Assembly (NCBI GenBank): GCA_031416415.1
Contig: JANOTP010000283.1
Location: forward strand, 1 to 37,496
Direction of reading: 5' to 3'
Source of the DNA: JANYCO01 sp031416415
GTDB taxonomy: Bacteria > Bacteroidota > Bacteroidia > Cytophagales > Cytophagaceae
DNA length: 37,496 nt
Shown here: in pieces, positions 14,665 through 21,400 of the stretch
Layout: each line of letters begins with the position of its first letter
Position numbering within the stretch: the stretch's first letter is position 1
Notes under the pieces: generated by a model
Database searches by the model: none
Told to the model about the DNA's origin: nothing
The model's input: the letters and a program-made list of their open reading frames with translations, nothing else
Position numbers and translations under genes: made by a program

Positions 14665-16089
14665 CTAATCCTCCCTACTCCCATCATCGGCCATTCTTAC
14701 CATCTTCGGAATAAATTTCGCTACTACTTCGACCAAATCCGTTTGGGCTGCCATCACGGTATGGATATCTTTGTAGGCTCTTGGGGCTTCGTCTAGGCCG
14801 CCTCCAATAAGCGTTACGCCATGATCTTTCAATACCGATTTCATTTCTTCTGAGGTAATTGTTTTCTCGGCCATCGTTCTGCTCATTTGTCTCCCTGCAC
14901 CGTGCGAGGCGGAGTTCAAGGCATTTTCAACACCTTTTCCTCTTACTAGAAATCCTGGAGCAGTCATAGAACCTGGAATAATTCCCATCACGCCTTTGGC
15001 TGCTGGGGTTGCTCCTTTTCTATGAACAATCACTTCTTCGCCAAGATAGAGTTCTTTCCAAGCAAAATTATGATGGTTCTCCACTTTCGCCAATACTTGC
15101 GCACCAATTGCTTTCGTAAGTTTTTCGTGAATCACTTGATGACAAGCCGAAGCATATTCTCCTGCCAAATTCATGGCCATCCAATATTCCATTCCCTCTG
15201 CACTGTTCAAATCCATATAAGCCAATTGAGCCGCTTCTCTTGGGAGTGGACAAAGTTGTTTTGCCAATTTTGTATAATGCCCTGCGATCATAGCACCCAT
15301 TCCTCTAGAGCCCGAGTGTGTCAGCAAGGCCAAATATTTTCCTTTCGGAATATTCAATTCGACATCCGCTTTTTCTAATTCTATAATCCCCCATTCCACA
15401 AAGTGATTTCCTCCACCTGAAGAACCCAATTGCGAATAGGCTTTATCCTTCAAGGCTTTCACCATTGGATTGATTTTGAACACTTCATTTTCCAACACTT
15501 CATGATCTGCTTTGTATTGTCCATGAAACCCATGACCCGCACCAAATTTTGTATGGGCAATCAATTCTCTTTTATACTTACTTTCATTTTCAAGAAAATG
15601 ATCTGCAGAGATATCGTAGATGGACAAACACATTCTGCAACCGATATCAACACCCACACCATAAGGAATAATCGCATTTCTTGTGGCCAACACGCCACCA
15701 ATTGGAAGTCCATATCCTTGGTGCGCATCGGGCATCAAAGCTCCTGCCACTGAAACAGGCAGGCGAACGGCCATGTTCATTTGTTTTAATGCACCTTCTT
15801 CAATAAAGTCTGCTCCGTAAATTTTATAGGGTGCTGGCTCCTCTTTCAATTCAATTATTTTTTCTATTGTTCTTTCTGCTATCAGCGCTTCCGCTAAATT
15901 TTTCAATTGTGCGTTTTCTAAATAACCTTCTGGAGCCTCCACTACTTTTGACAAGATGCTTAGAATTTCTTCCTTGGAATTTTCATTACCCAATTCTACC
16001 GAGGCCTCCAAAGCTATTGCCATCACTGACGTTTGTGGGTATCCAAGTGAAATAAGTTCTGTTCCTGATATGGTTATTGTATTCATCAT
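14665..16089 (-). CDS. rtcB: RNA-splicing ligase RtcB
   Basis: A 474-residue GTP- and Mn-dependent ligase that joins RNA 2',3'-cyclic phosphate or 3'-phosphate ends to 5'-OH ends. Visible signatures are MPDAHQGYGLPIGG at 119-132, GVDIGCRM with metal ligand C151, GGGNHFVEWG with H229, THSGSRG with H258, ENHHNF at 337-342, HRKGATPA at 356-363 and SHGAGR with the guanylated His H396. All catalytic residues are present. An extra N-terminal segment of about 85 residues precedes the core. Two adjacent Met codons start it, and MNT at 16086 is equally likely. Upstream on the same strand are a tRNA-like RNA and a slipin; a WYL regulator diverges beyond. No archease gene is seen. Confidence 0.95.
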   Translation of the reverse strand: MMNTITISGTELISLGYPQTSVMAIALEASVELGNENSKEEILSILSKVVEAPEGYLENAQLKNLAEALIAERTIEKIIELKEEPAPYKIYGADFIEEGALKQMNMAVRLPVSVAGALMPDAHQGYGLPIGGVLATRNAIIPYGVGVDIGCRMCLSIYDISADHFLENESKYKRELIAHTKFGAGHGFHGQYKADHEVLENEVFKINPMVKALKDKAYSQLGSSGGGNHFVEWGIIELEKADVELNIPKGKYLALLTHSGSRGMGAMIAGHYTKLAKQLCPLPREAAQLAYMDLNSAEGMEYWMAMNLAGEYASACHQVIHEKLTKAIGAQVLAKVENHHNFAWKELYLGEEVIVHRKGATPAAKGVMGIIPGSMTAPGFLVRGKGVENALNSASHGAGRQMSRTMAEKTITSEEMKSVLKDHGVTLIGGGLDEAPRAYKDIHTVMAAQTDLVEVVAKFIPKMVRMADDGSRED

Positions 16090-16170
16090 TTCGTTTTTAA
16101 ATTTACTTAAATTTTTAATCTAAGACTTTCTTTTTGCACTAAATACTCAGGGCTAACTACTAACCCTCAG

Positions 16171-16362
16171 TAACCCCGATGGGATTCGAACCCATATTTC
16201 TGCTGAAGCAGACAGCGGGCTGTAAATACGCTTCCCTACTTTTGTTTCCAATTTCGGTGCAACTGTAAACTTTGCTCGTTAGTCCGCGCAGGTCTAACGA
16301 GATAATCCACGCACTCCACGGTTCCGATTTTACCGCAGCTTTTCCTTTTAAGCTACAGGGTC
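16171..16362 (-). ncRNA. tRNA-like RNA with about 119 extra bases in the variable region
   Basis: Read on the minus strand: acceptor strand GACCCTG (16356-16362), TA, D arm GCTT-AAAAGGAA-AAGC with the usual GG, a 5-bp anticodon-type stem GCGGT/ACCGT closed by a 9-base loop (AAAATCGGA) that is not a decoding loop, a long insert, the T arm ATGGG-TTCGAAT-CCCAT (16179-16195), acceptor strand CGGGGTT (16172-16178) and discriminator A. The insert holds a perfect 8-bp hairpin CTCGTTAG/CTAACGAG (arms 16275-16282 and 16294-16301) and TCTGC-TTCA-GCAGA. It cannot be an ordinary tRNA. It lies between the slipin gene and rtcB on the same strand. It could be a tRNA mimic, an RNA to be processed, or an RtcB substrate. 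Confidence 0.65.
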
Positions 16363-16380
16363 AATTGTTGTCGTTTTAAC

Positions 16381-16402
16381 ACCGCAGGCATCGGCCTGCG
16401 GT
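16381..16402. repeat. GC-rich hairpin between slipin gene and tRNA-like RNA
   Basis: ACCGCAGGC-ATCG-GCCTGCGGT, a perfect 9-bp stem. On the plus strand a run of T follows at 16413-16420. On the minus strand it lies 18 bases before the tRNA-like RNA, where it could be a processing or attenuation site. Confidence 0.55.
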
Positions 16403-16461
16403 GGTTGCTAACTTTTTTTTAATCTTTAACTAACTACTAATTACTCAGGACTCAATACTAT

Positions 16462-17565
16462 TTACTTCTTCTCAGGTACAAACAATTGTTTCAATTGCTC
16501 CACCACTTGAGAGTTTCCTCCCAATGAAATACTGTTGATTTTTTCCGCGATTTTCTCTACGTACTCCATCTCTTTCAATTTGAACAGCATTGCGTTATCT
16601 TCCATCAATTTTGCAGTGTTCAGCAAACTTCTGGTCGAAGCAGTTTCCTCTCTTCGCATGATGGTATTGGCTTGCGCTTTTTTCTCGGCTACCAACACTT
16701 GGTTCATAATTTCTTTCACATCGCCTGGCAATATGATGTCTTTTATCCCGCAAGCACTCAACGCAACACCCATTCCCTCCGCTTTTTCTTTTACCGCTTC
16801 CAAAATAATTGGCGCTACCGATTCTTTTCGGTCCAACAATTCATCGAGCGTCAACGAGCCAATGACGGCACGAATAGAAAGCTGAATAAGGGTATACAAT
16901 TGTTTCTCATAGTCCTTATTTTCAAGCAATGCTTTTTCAATATCCGAAACTTTGTATTGTGCATGGAAATTTAATCGTATCGCTGCTTTGTCTTTTGTAA
17001 GCAATTCTTGTCCAGAAATTTCCATGGACACCAATCGTGTATCGGCTTTCAACACCGTCATCACAACTGGATTTTTCCAGAAATAATACACCCCAGGACC
17101 AAGCATTCGTTCGAATTTTCCTTCTACAAATAACAAACCTTTCTCATAAGACTCTACCACATAAACGCGCACGTAGTTTAGAATTTCTTTTCTTACCAAC
17201 GTAAGTTTATCAATCGCTTCAGTAATTTCTGGTTTGCTAATATCGGCGATTACGAATTCGTGTTTAATCACACCGTTCCAAAACGCATAGCGTCCAGCAG
17301 TAAGCACATTTTTGAAAACACCGTTTTCATAATGCAAGGCAAGTTCGTTGTCTTTCACTTCAACTGAATTCAATAAGGCTGCTAATGCTTCGTCTTTCAA
17401 GAGAATACCAAGGTCAAAAGGAGCTTGGAAGGCTTTTGTCATATCGTATTCCAAAACAGATTCGTTTGGTAGCACCCAAAAAACTCCGTTGGTAATTACT
17501 CTATTATAAGCACCATTTTTAACTACTAATCCTACTGTGTAGGCATTCACTCTTTTACGTAACAT
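16462..17565 (-). CDS. Slipin (SPFH/band 7 domain protein)
   Basis: A 367-residue SPFH/stomatin-prohibitin protein. There are two parts. Residues about 1-120 repeat the theme VVKNGAYNRVITNGVFWVLP / ALHYENGVFKNVLTAGRYAF and lack a membrane helix. Residues about 135-320 form the band 7 domain (FVEGKFERMLGPGVYYFW, ADTRLVSMEISGQELLTKDK, RAVIGSLTLDELLDRKE, IKDIILPGDVKEIMNQV). A C-terminal helix follows (VAEKKAQANTIMRREETAST). Slipins without a clear membrane anchor are known neighbours of RtcB in bacterial RNA-repair operons, where their role is unresolved (oligomeric scaffold is one idea). The minus-strand order slipin, tRNA-like RNA, rtcB supports an operon. Confidence 0.88.
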   Translation of the reverse strand: MLRKRVNAYTVGLVVKNGAYNRVITNGVFWVLPNESVLEYDMTKAFQAPFDLGILLKDEALAALLNSVEVKDNELALHYENGVFKNVLTAGRYAFWNGVIKHEFVIADISKPEITEAIDKLTLVRKEILNYVRVYVVESYEKGLLFVEGKFERMLGPGVYYFWKNPVVMTVLKADTRLVSMEISGQELLTKDKAAIRLNFHAQYKVSDIEKALLENKDYEKQLYTLIQLSIRAVIGSLTLDELLDRKESVAPIILEAVKEKAEGMGVALSACGIKDIILPGDVKEIMNQVLVAEKKAQANTIMRREETASTRSLLNTAKLMEDNAMLFKLKEMEYVEKIAEKINSISLGGNSQVVEQLKQLFVPEKK

Positions 17566-17703
17566 ACTTGTATAATTTAATTTTTAAAACTTTTATTCTT
17601 TTTAATAAAACAAAGCGAAACAATTCTTCCACTTTCGAGGAGCATGATTTTAGCAAAAACGCTAGAACTGGTTTTTATAACGATACTTCTCTCTGGTCTA
17701 TCT

Positions 17704-17732
17704 CTTCCCTCCTTAGCGTTACAGGAGGGAAG
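17704..17732. repeat. Perfect 10-bp hairpin upstream of the slipin gene
   Basis: CTTCCCTCCT (17704-17713), loop TAGCGTTAC, AGGAGGGAAG (17723-17732). It lies between the Y-RNA-like transcript and the slipin start, so it may end the RNA or regulate the slipin message. There is no T run on the minus strand. Confidence 0.5.
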
Positions 17733-17823
17733 AAGCGGCTTTCTGAAGTTTCCTTTTTATAAAAAGCAGGCCTTTTTATTGTTGCGGTATCCACTATACT
17801 TCAAACGATTGCAGAATTGTTTT

Positions 17824-18117
17824 TTGTCCGAAGACCAAACCGAACTGCTTTCGCTTTGTTTTTTCAGGTACACCTTTTTAAAGAAGTGGTGCGCTTCGGA
17901 ATATGGAGTGTTAGTCCATAGTCTGCTACTCTACCAACTGAGTTATCCTGTCTCTCGACACGAGTGGGATTCGAACCCACGACCCACAGGGTGGTGAACA
18001 ACCTTTCACTTACACAAGCAGCATACAATTTTTACATCGCACTACTGGGCTATTCAGAAACCCAAATCCGGTCTTGGCAAACTACTCGCTGTCCGCGCTT
18101 TCTTGTCTTTCGACAAG
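17824..18117 (-). ncRNA. Permuted tRNA-like RNA resembling bacterial Y RNA (YrlA type)
   Basis: Minus-strand order is: T arm GTGGG-TTCGAAT-CCCAC (17964-17980), acceptor 3' strand TCGTGTC, a GAGA tetraloop (17953-17956), acceptor 5' strand GACAGGA (6 of 7 pairs), TA, D arm ACTC-AGTTGGTA-GAGT (17928-17943), then hairpin TATGGA-CTAACAC-TCCATA (17902-17920) with an anticodon-like 7-base loop. This is a tRNA whose 3' half precedes its 5' half, with the acceptor end closed by a GNRA loop. Far flanks can pair: TTGTCGAAAGAC (18105-18116) with GTCTTCGGACAA (17824-17835), a stem with one bulge per strand, similar to the Ro-binding stem of Y RNAs; GTCGAAAG fits the consensus GNCGAAN0-1G as I recall it. 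That 5' strand can instead fold locally (CTTGTC-GAAA-GACAAG). The ends are estimates, and no Ro60 gene is in the window. Confidence 0.6.
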
Positions 18118-18254
18118 GAAGATCTTTTGCTCCCCAACTGGCGAACGGAATATTTTCAATGAATGATTTATCTTATTTAATCCTATCATTCAATCAGCTA
18201 AATCATTGTAAAGAACGTTTTCTTTTTGTTGACGATTCAAAATAACAAGGCCAG

Positions 18255-18274
18255 TACGCAGACTATTTGCGTAG
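18255..18274. promoter_or_regulatory. Candidate operator 1 of the WYL regulator
   Basis: TACGCA-GACTATT-TGCGTA is an inverted repeat followed by G. It shares the half-site TTGCGTAG/CTACGCAA with the perfect palindrome at 18352-18372. It lies on the side of the Y-RNA-like transcript. Confidence 0.55.
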
Positions 18275-18351
18275 TAAAAAACTAATTTAAAATAACTTAT
18301 AATTATTTGACTAACAATTAAATAAATTGAAAAATAAATACACAAATTTTT

Positions 18352-18372
18352 TCTACGCAAATAGATTGCGTA
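18352..18372. promoter_or_regulatory. Candidate operator 2 of the WYL regulator
   Basis: CTACGCAA, 5 bases (ATAGA), TTGCGTAG: a perfect 8-bp inverted repeat about 98 bases centre to centre from operator 1 and 43 bases before the WYL start codon. Two like sites flanking a divergent promoter region suggest that one dimeric regulator controls both directions, possibly with looping. Confidence 0.6.
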
Positions 18373-18414
18373 GTTCGACTTTTCTTTTGATCTTGTTCTG
18401 CTAAAATAAAGCTT

Positions 18415-19425
18415 ATGCCGATAAATAAACAAGCGCTCATTCGTTACAAAGTCATTGACCAATGTTTACAAAACCGACAACGCAAATGGTCTTTGGAAGA
18501 TCTAGTGGAAGCCTGCTCTGAAGCGCTCTATGAATTTGAGGGTATAAAGAAAGGAGTAAGTTTACGCACCGTGCAACTAGATATACAAACCATGCGCAGT
18601 GAAAAGCTTGGCTACAATGCTCCGATTATAGTAGTAGAGAAAAAATATTATTCTTACGAAGACAAAAATTACAGCATTTCAAAAATTCCACTCTCCAAAC
18701 AAGACTTAGGAATGCTTACAGAAGTGGTAGGACTTTTGAAACAATTGAAAGGACTAAATTATTTTGAAGAAATGAGTGGCATGATTGCCAAGTTGGAAGA
18801 CAAAGTAATAACACAAAAAACTCAAGGCCGATCAACGATTGATTTTGAAAAAAACGAATTGTTGAAAGGGCTTGAGTTTATAGATCCTTTGCACAAAGCC
18901 ATTTTAAATGAAACGACCGTTCAAATTACCTATCAATCCTTCAAAGCACGCAACGCATCTGATGTTATTTTTTACCCCTATCTATTAAAGGAATACAGAA
19001 ATCGATGGTTTGTTTTTGGGATGACTAGAAGGGGCAAAGCCTTACAAAACCTTGCCCTCGACCGTATCGTGGAAGTGCACGAATTGCCAAACATAACGCC
19101 AGACCCACCAACTGCAGAGATTGAAAATTATTATGCAGACGTTATAGGCGTTACCAAATCACTGGGTCAAAAAGCTTCTACGGTGGTGTTGAGTGTAGAC
19201 AAAGCTACTATTCCTTATGTTCTAACAAAACCACTTCATGCTTCGCAAACCATTTTAAAAGAACCAACCGAAGAAGGGCATACATTGATAAGTATAAATG
19301 TTGTTTTAAACTTTGAATTGGAAAGGGAGATTTTGGGTTTTGGAGAAAAGGTAAAAGTTTTAGCGCCTAGGATTTTAGTGAAGAGTATTAAGAAACGGTT
19401 GGAAGAGGCGGTTGGAAAGTATTAG
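18415..19425 (+). CDS. WYL-domain transcriptional regulator
   Basis: A 336-residue regulator. The N-terminus is a winged helix-turn-helix (about residues 10-80, including SLRTVQLDIQTMRSEKLGY). The WYL domain spans about 165-235 (VQITYQSFKA and then FYPYLLKEYRNRWFVFGM, the position of the WYL-type Tyr-x-x-x-W signature, with LDRIVEVHEL). The C-terminal WCX part ends with GFGEKVKVLAPRILVKSIKKRLEE. WYL domains bind nucleic acids or nucleotide-like ligands and often control stress or defence loci. The gene diverges from the minus-strand RNA/slipin/rtcB series and two operator-like palindromes lie between, so control of that series is likely. Confidence 0.88.
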   Translation: MPINKQALIRYKVIDQCLQNRQRKWSLEDLVEACSEALYEFEGIKKGVSLRTVQLDIQTMRSEKLGYNAPIIVVEKKYYSYEDKNYSISKIPLSKQDLGMLTEVVGLLKQLKGLNYFEEMSGMIAKLEDKVITQKTQGRSTIDFEKNELLKGLEFIDPLHKAILNETTVQITYQSFKARNASDVIFYPYLLKEYRNRWFVFGMTRRGKALQNLALDRIVEVHELPNITPDPPTAEIENYYADVIGVTKSLGQKASTVVLSVDKATIPYVLTKPLHASQTILKEPTEEGHTLISINVVLNFELEREILGFGEKVKVLAPRILVKSIKKRLEEAVGKY

Positions 19426-19563
19426 TAAAGCGTAGTTTATTGTTCCATGCTGGGTAGACTTCACCTATCATAGAGCATTTTTATAAAAACTACACTCGCT
19501 GGCAAGTCTCTAGACTTGTGCCAGCTGGTAAAAATAATCAATAATATTTTCCTGCCTTTGTAC

Positions 19564-19592
19564 TCCGTAGTCTGTAAGTCACAGACTACGGA
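19564..19592. terminator. Bidirectional terminator-like hairpin
   Basis: TCCGTAGTCTGT-AAGTC-ACAGACTACGGA, a perfect 12-bp stem between the convergent WYL gene and the exported protein gene. A weaker stem CTGGC/GCCAG lies at about 19499-19524. No strong T run follows. Confidence 0.6.
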
Positions 19593-19619
19593 ATAAAATA
19601 CATTATTTTCAGCAAACAG

Positions 19620-21161
19620 TTAAAACCCTATTTTACCTATCTTATATTTCTTGCCCCTTATAGACAACACTAAATATTCACTTTTGGATAAGTATTGAGA
19701 TGTAATAGGTTTGAATATTGTTTTACCATCCGTGTCTTTGGCTTCAAACATTGATAATTTTTCAAGTTCTCCTGCTTTATTAATTGAGACCATTACCGTT
19801 ATAGCATCTTTAGCATTAGATAATGCATATAGTTTTTCTGGGTCAGCTTCGTCTATATTTTTTTTATGATCGTTGTACAAAACATAAATCATATCATCCT
19901 TCATGGCATACATATACGAAAAATAAGTTGGCGAACCACTTCTTTGTAATTTGGGAATTTTGACTTTCCATAAAATCTCTCCTGTAGCTGAAAATTTTAT
20001 GCCCATTATGTGGTTGTAATTATAAACAGTTGTCGTAGTTGTGTGCCCTGATGAATTGGTAGAAGTATATACTTGTACATAATATTGTTCCGCCATAATA
20101 ATAGTGTTCCCCTCCTCATCAATATCCATGTGGTCGATTGAATAATTATATAATTCTTTTCCTTTTGAAGCTTTTTTTGCACTTATGAATAAACTCAAAA
20201 AATCAACATCAAAAGGTTTTACTTTCTGTGTAATAATTGACTTTGTTGAAGGATTTATTTTCATATAAAAAGCTCCTTTAAGAGAATTTTCAGATTTTTC
20301 GGAATAGAATCCTGCAGCAATAATATTCCCTTCTTTATCAGGTCTAATGGCTATTCCAGATGCATAAGCGTCGCCAATATCTGGCTTAAACTCTTTTATT
20401 TCTTTCGTAGAATAAAAATAAGTGATCAACGTATAATAAAAACCAGGCTCTCCTTTTTCTCTTTCTTTTCTTGGTATTTTAACCTTCCCCAATATGTGCA
20501 AATTAGCATCATTGTCTATTACATATTTCTCTATTTCAAAATTCTTAGAACTGTAAGGAAGTGTTAATCGGTTTTCCCAAATAAGATTTAAATTCTGATC
20601 CAACGCTTTAAAATAATAGGATTCCTCCTCGTTTTTATCTTCCTTTAGATCAGAAGACAAAAGAATTTTTGTAGTATCGAACGATGTTCTAAACGAAATA
20701 TTTGGCGCGCTTCTTCCTTGCTCAGGCATTTCCATGAGTACTTTAGATTCAGCACCAACCTCTCCATTTTTTGAAATTGTATTAGCCAATAAATATTTTA
20801 CCTTTTCTTTATTATCCCAAAAAGTGGTAAATAAATAAAATTGATTAGCAATTTTATTAGCGGTAAAATACGCTACCTCATTATTATGAAATCTAACAAT
20901 AAGTTCTTTGCTGAAAATTTGTTTTAGGTTGTTATCGTATCGCTCCATTACTCCTGTATTTGTCCCAGCAGACATATAGGAGAGTGTATTTGCATAAACG
21001 ACATTAAACCCATCCGCATCTCTCGATAGGACATCAGTGAACGAAAGCGTTTTGCTTTTTTCCATTTCATCCGTCCAGGTAATCGCTACCTTGCTGTTTT
21101 GGGAAAATACAAAAGGGGAAATAAGAAGTGAAAATACTCCAATGAGTAACTGTTTTTTCAT
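19620..21161 (-). CDS. Exported hypothetical protein, 513 residues
   Basis: It has a signal peptide (MKKQLLIGVFSLLISPFVFS-Q) and a mature part of repeated beta-rich segments, several with the sense 'data item - time stamp - value' seen in propeller-like proteins (DADGFNVVYANT, DNDANLHILGKV, DKEGNIIAAGFYSE, DEEGNTIIMAEQYY). I infer a beta-propeller-like fold in the periplasm or on the surface. A Ser/Thr run SSGHTTTTTVYNY lies near residues 374-386. It has no lipobox, no T9SS domain and no catalytic motif that I recognise. It is a single gene convergent with the WYL regulator. Confidence 0.75.
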   Translation of the reverse strand: MKKQLLIGVFSLLISPFVFSQNSKVAITWTDEMEKSKTLSFTDVLSRDADGFNVVYANTLSYMSAGTNTGVMERYDNNLKQIFSKELIVRFHNNEVAYFTANKIANQFYLFTTFWDNKEKVKYLLANTISKNGEVGAESKVLMEMPEQGRSAPNISFRTSFDTTKILLSSDLKEDKNEEESYYFKALDQNLNLIWENRLTLPYSSKNFEIEKYVIDNDANLHILGKVKIPRKEREKGEPGFYYTLITYFYSTKEIKEFKPDIGDAYASGIAIRPDKEGNIIAAGFYSEKSENSLKGAFYMKINPSTKSIITQKVKPFDVDFLSLFISAKKASKGKELYNYSIDHMDIDEEGNTIIMAEQYYVQVYTSTNSSGHTTTTTVYNYNHIMGIKFSATGEILWKVKIPKLQRSGSPTYFSYMYAMKDDMIYVLYNDHKKNIDEADPEKLYALSNAKDAITVMVSINKAGELEKLSMFEAKDTDGKTIFKPITSQYLSKSEYLVLSIRGKKYKIGKIGF

Positions 21162-21342
21162 AGCTAAAATGTTTCAAGGTGAAAGTATAATTCGAATATA
21201 GAAAATAGAAATCAACTTGACAAATAAAATAAATAGCCTAATACATTGTCCCCCTTGTGCGGCTGGCTTTGTACTAGCGGAGGGGGACAGCTACGTTGGA
21301 CTAAAATAAGTTTAAGCTCTAAGGTTGATAGCTGGCGTTCGA

Positions 21343-21381
21343 CATAACCATAGAATAAAATATTTTTATTCTATGGTTATG
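21343..21381. terminator. Bidirectional terminator after aspS
   Basis: CATAACCATAGAATAAAA (21343-21360), TAT, then its perfect 18-base complement (21364-21381), 20 bases beyond the aspS stop. Another stem, TGTCCCCC/GGGGGACA, lies at about 21246-21290 between the two minus-strand genes. Confidence 0.7.
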
Positions 21382-21400
21382 AAAACTGATATAGATTCAT

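Noticed and set aside
16171..16362. tmRNA (ssrA) as an explanation for the tRNA-like RNA with an insert
   Set aside because: The usual tmRNA ends (GGGGCTGAT start and the alanine-type acceptor with ACCA) and a tag reading frame are absent, and the D arm is a full tRNA-type arm.
17824..18117. Two ordinary tRNA genes in tandem rather than one permuted RNA
   Set aside because: Only four bases separate the T-arm half from the D-arm half, the two acceptor strands pair with each other, and I find no matching 5' half upstream or 3' half downstream. A weak GACAGCGA upstream could pair with TCGTGTC but has no D arm behind it.
17644..18245. Two plus-strand reading frames containing WDSNPRPTG and GFEPTTH
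   Set aside because: These peptides are the familiar false translations of a T-arm on the opposite strand. The DNA here encodes the permuted tRNA-like RNA.
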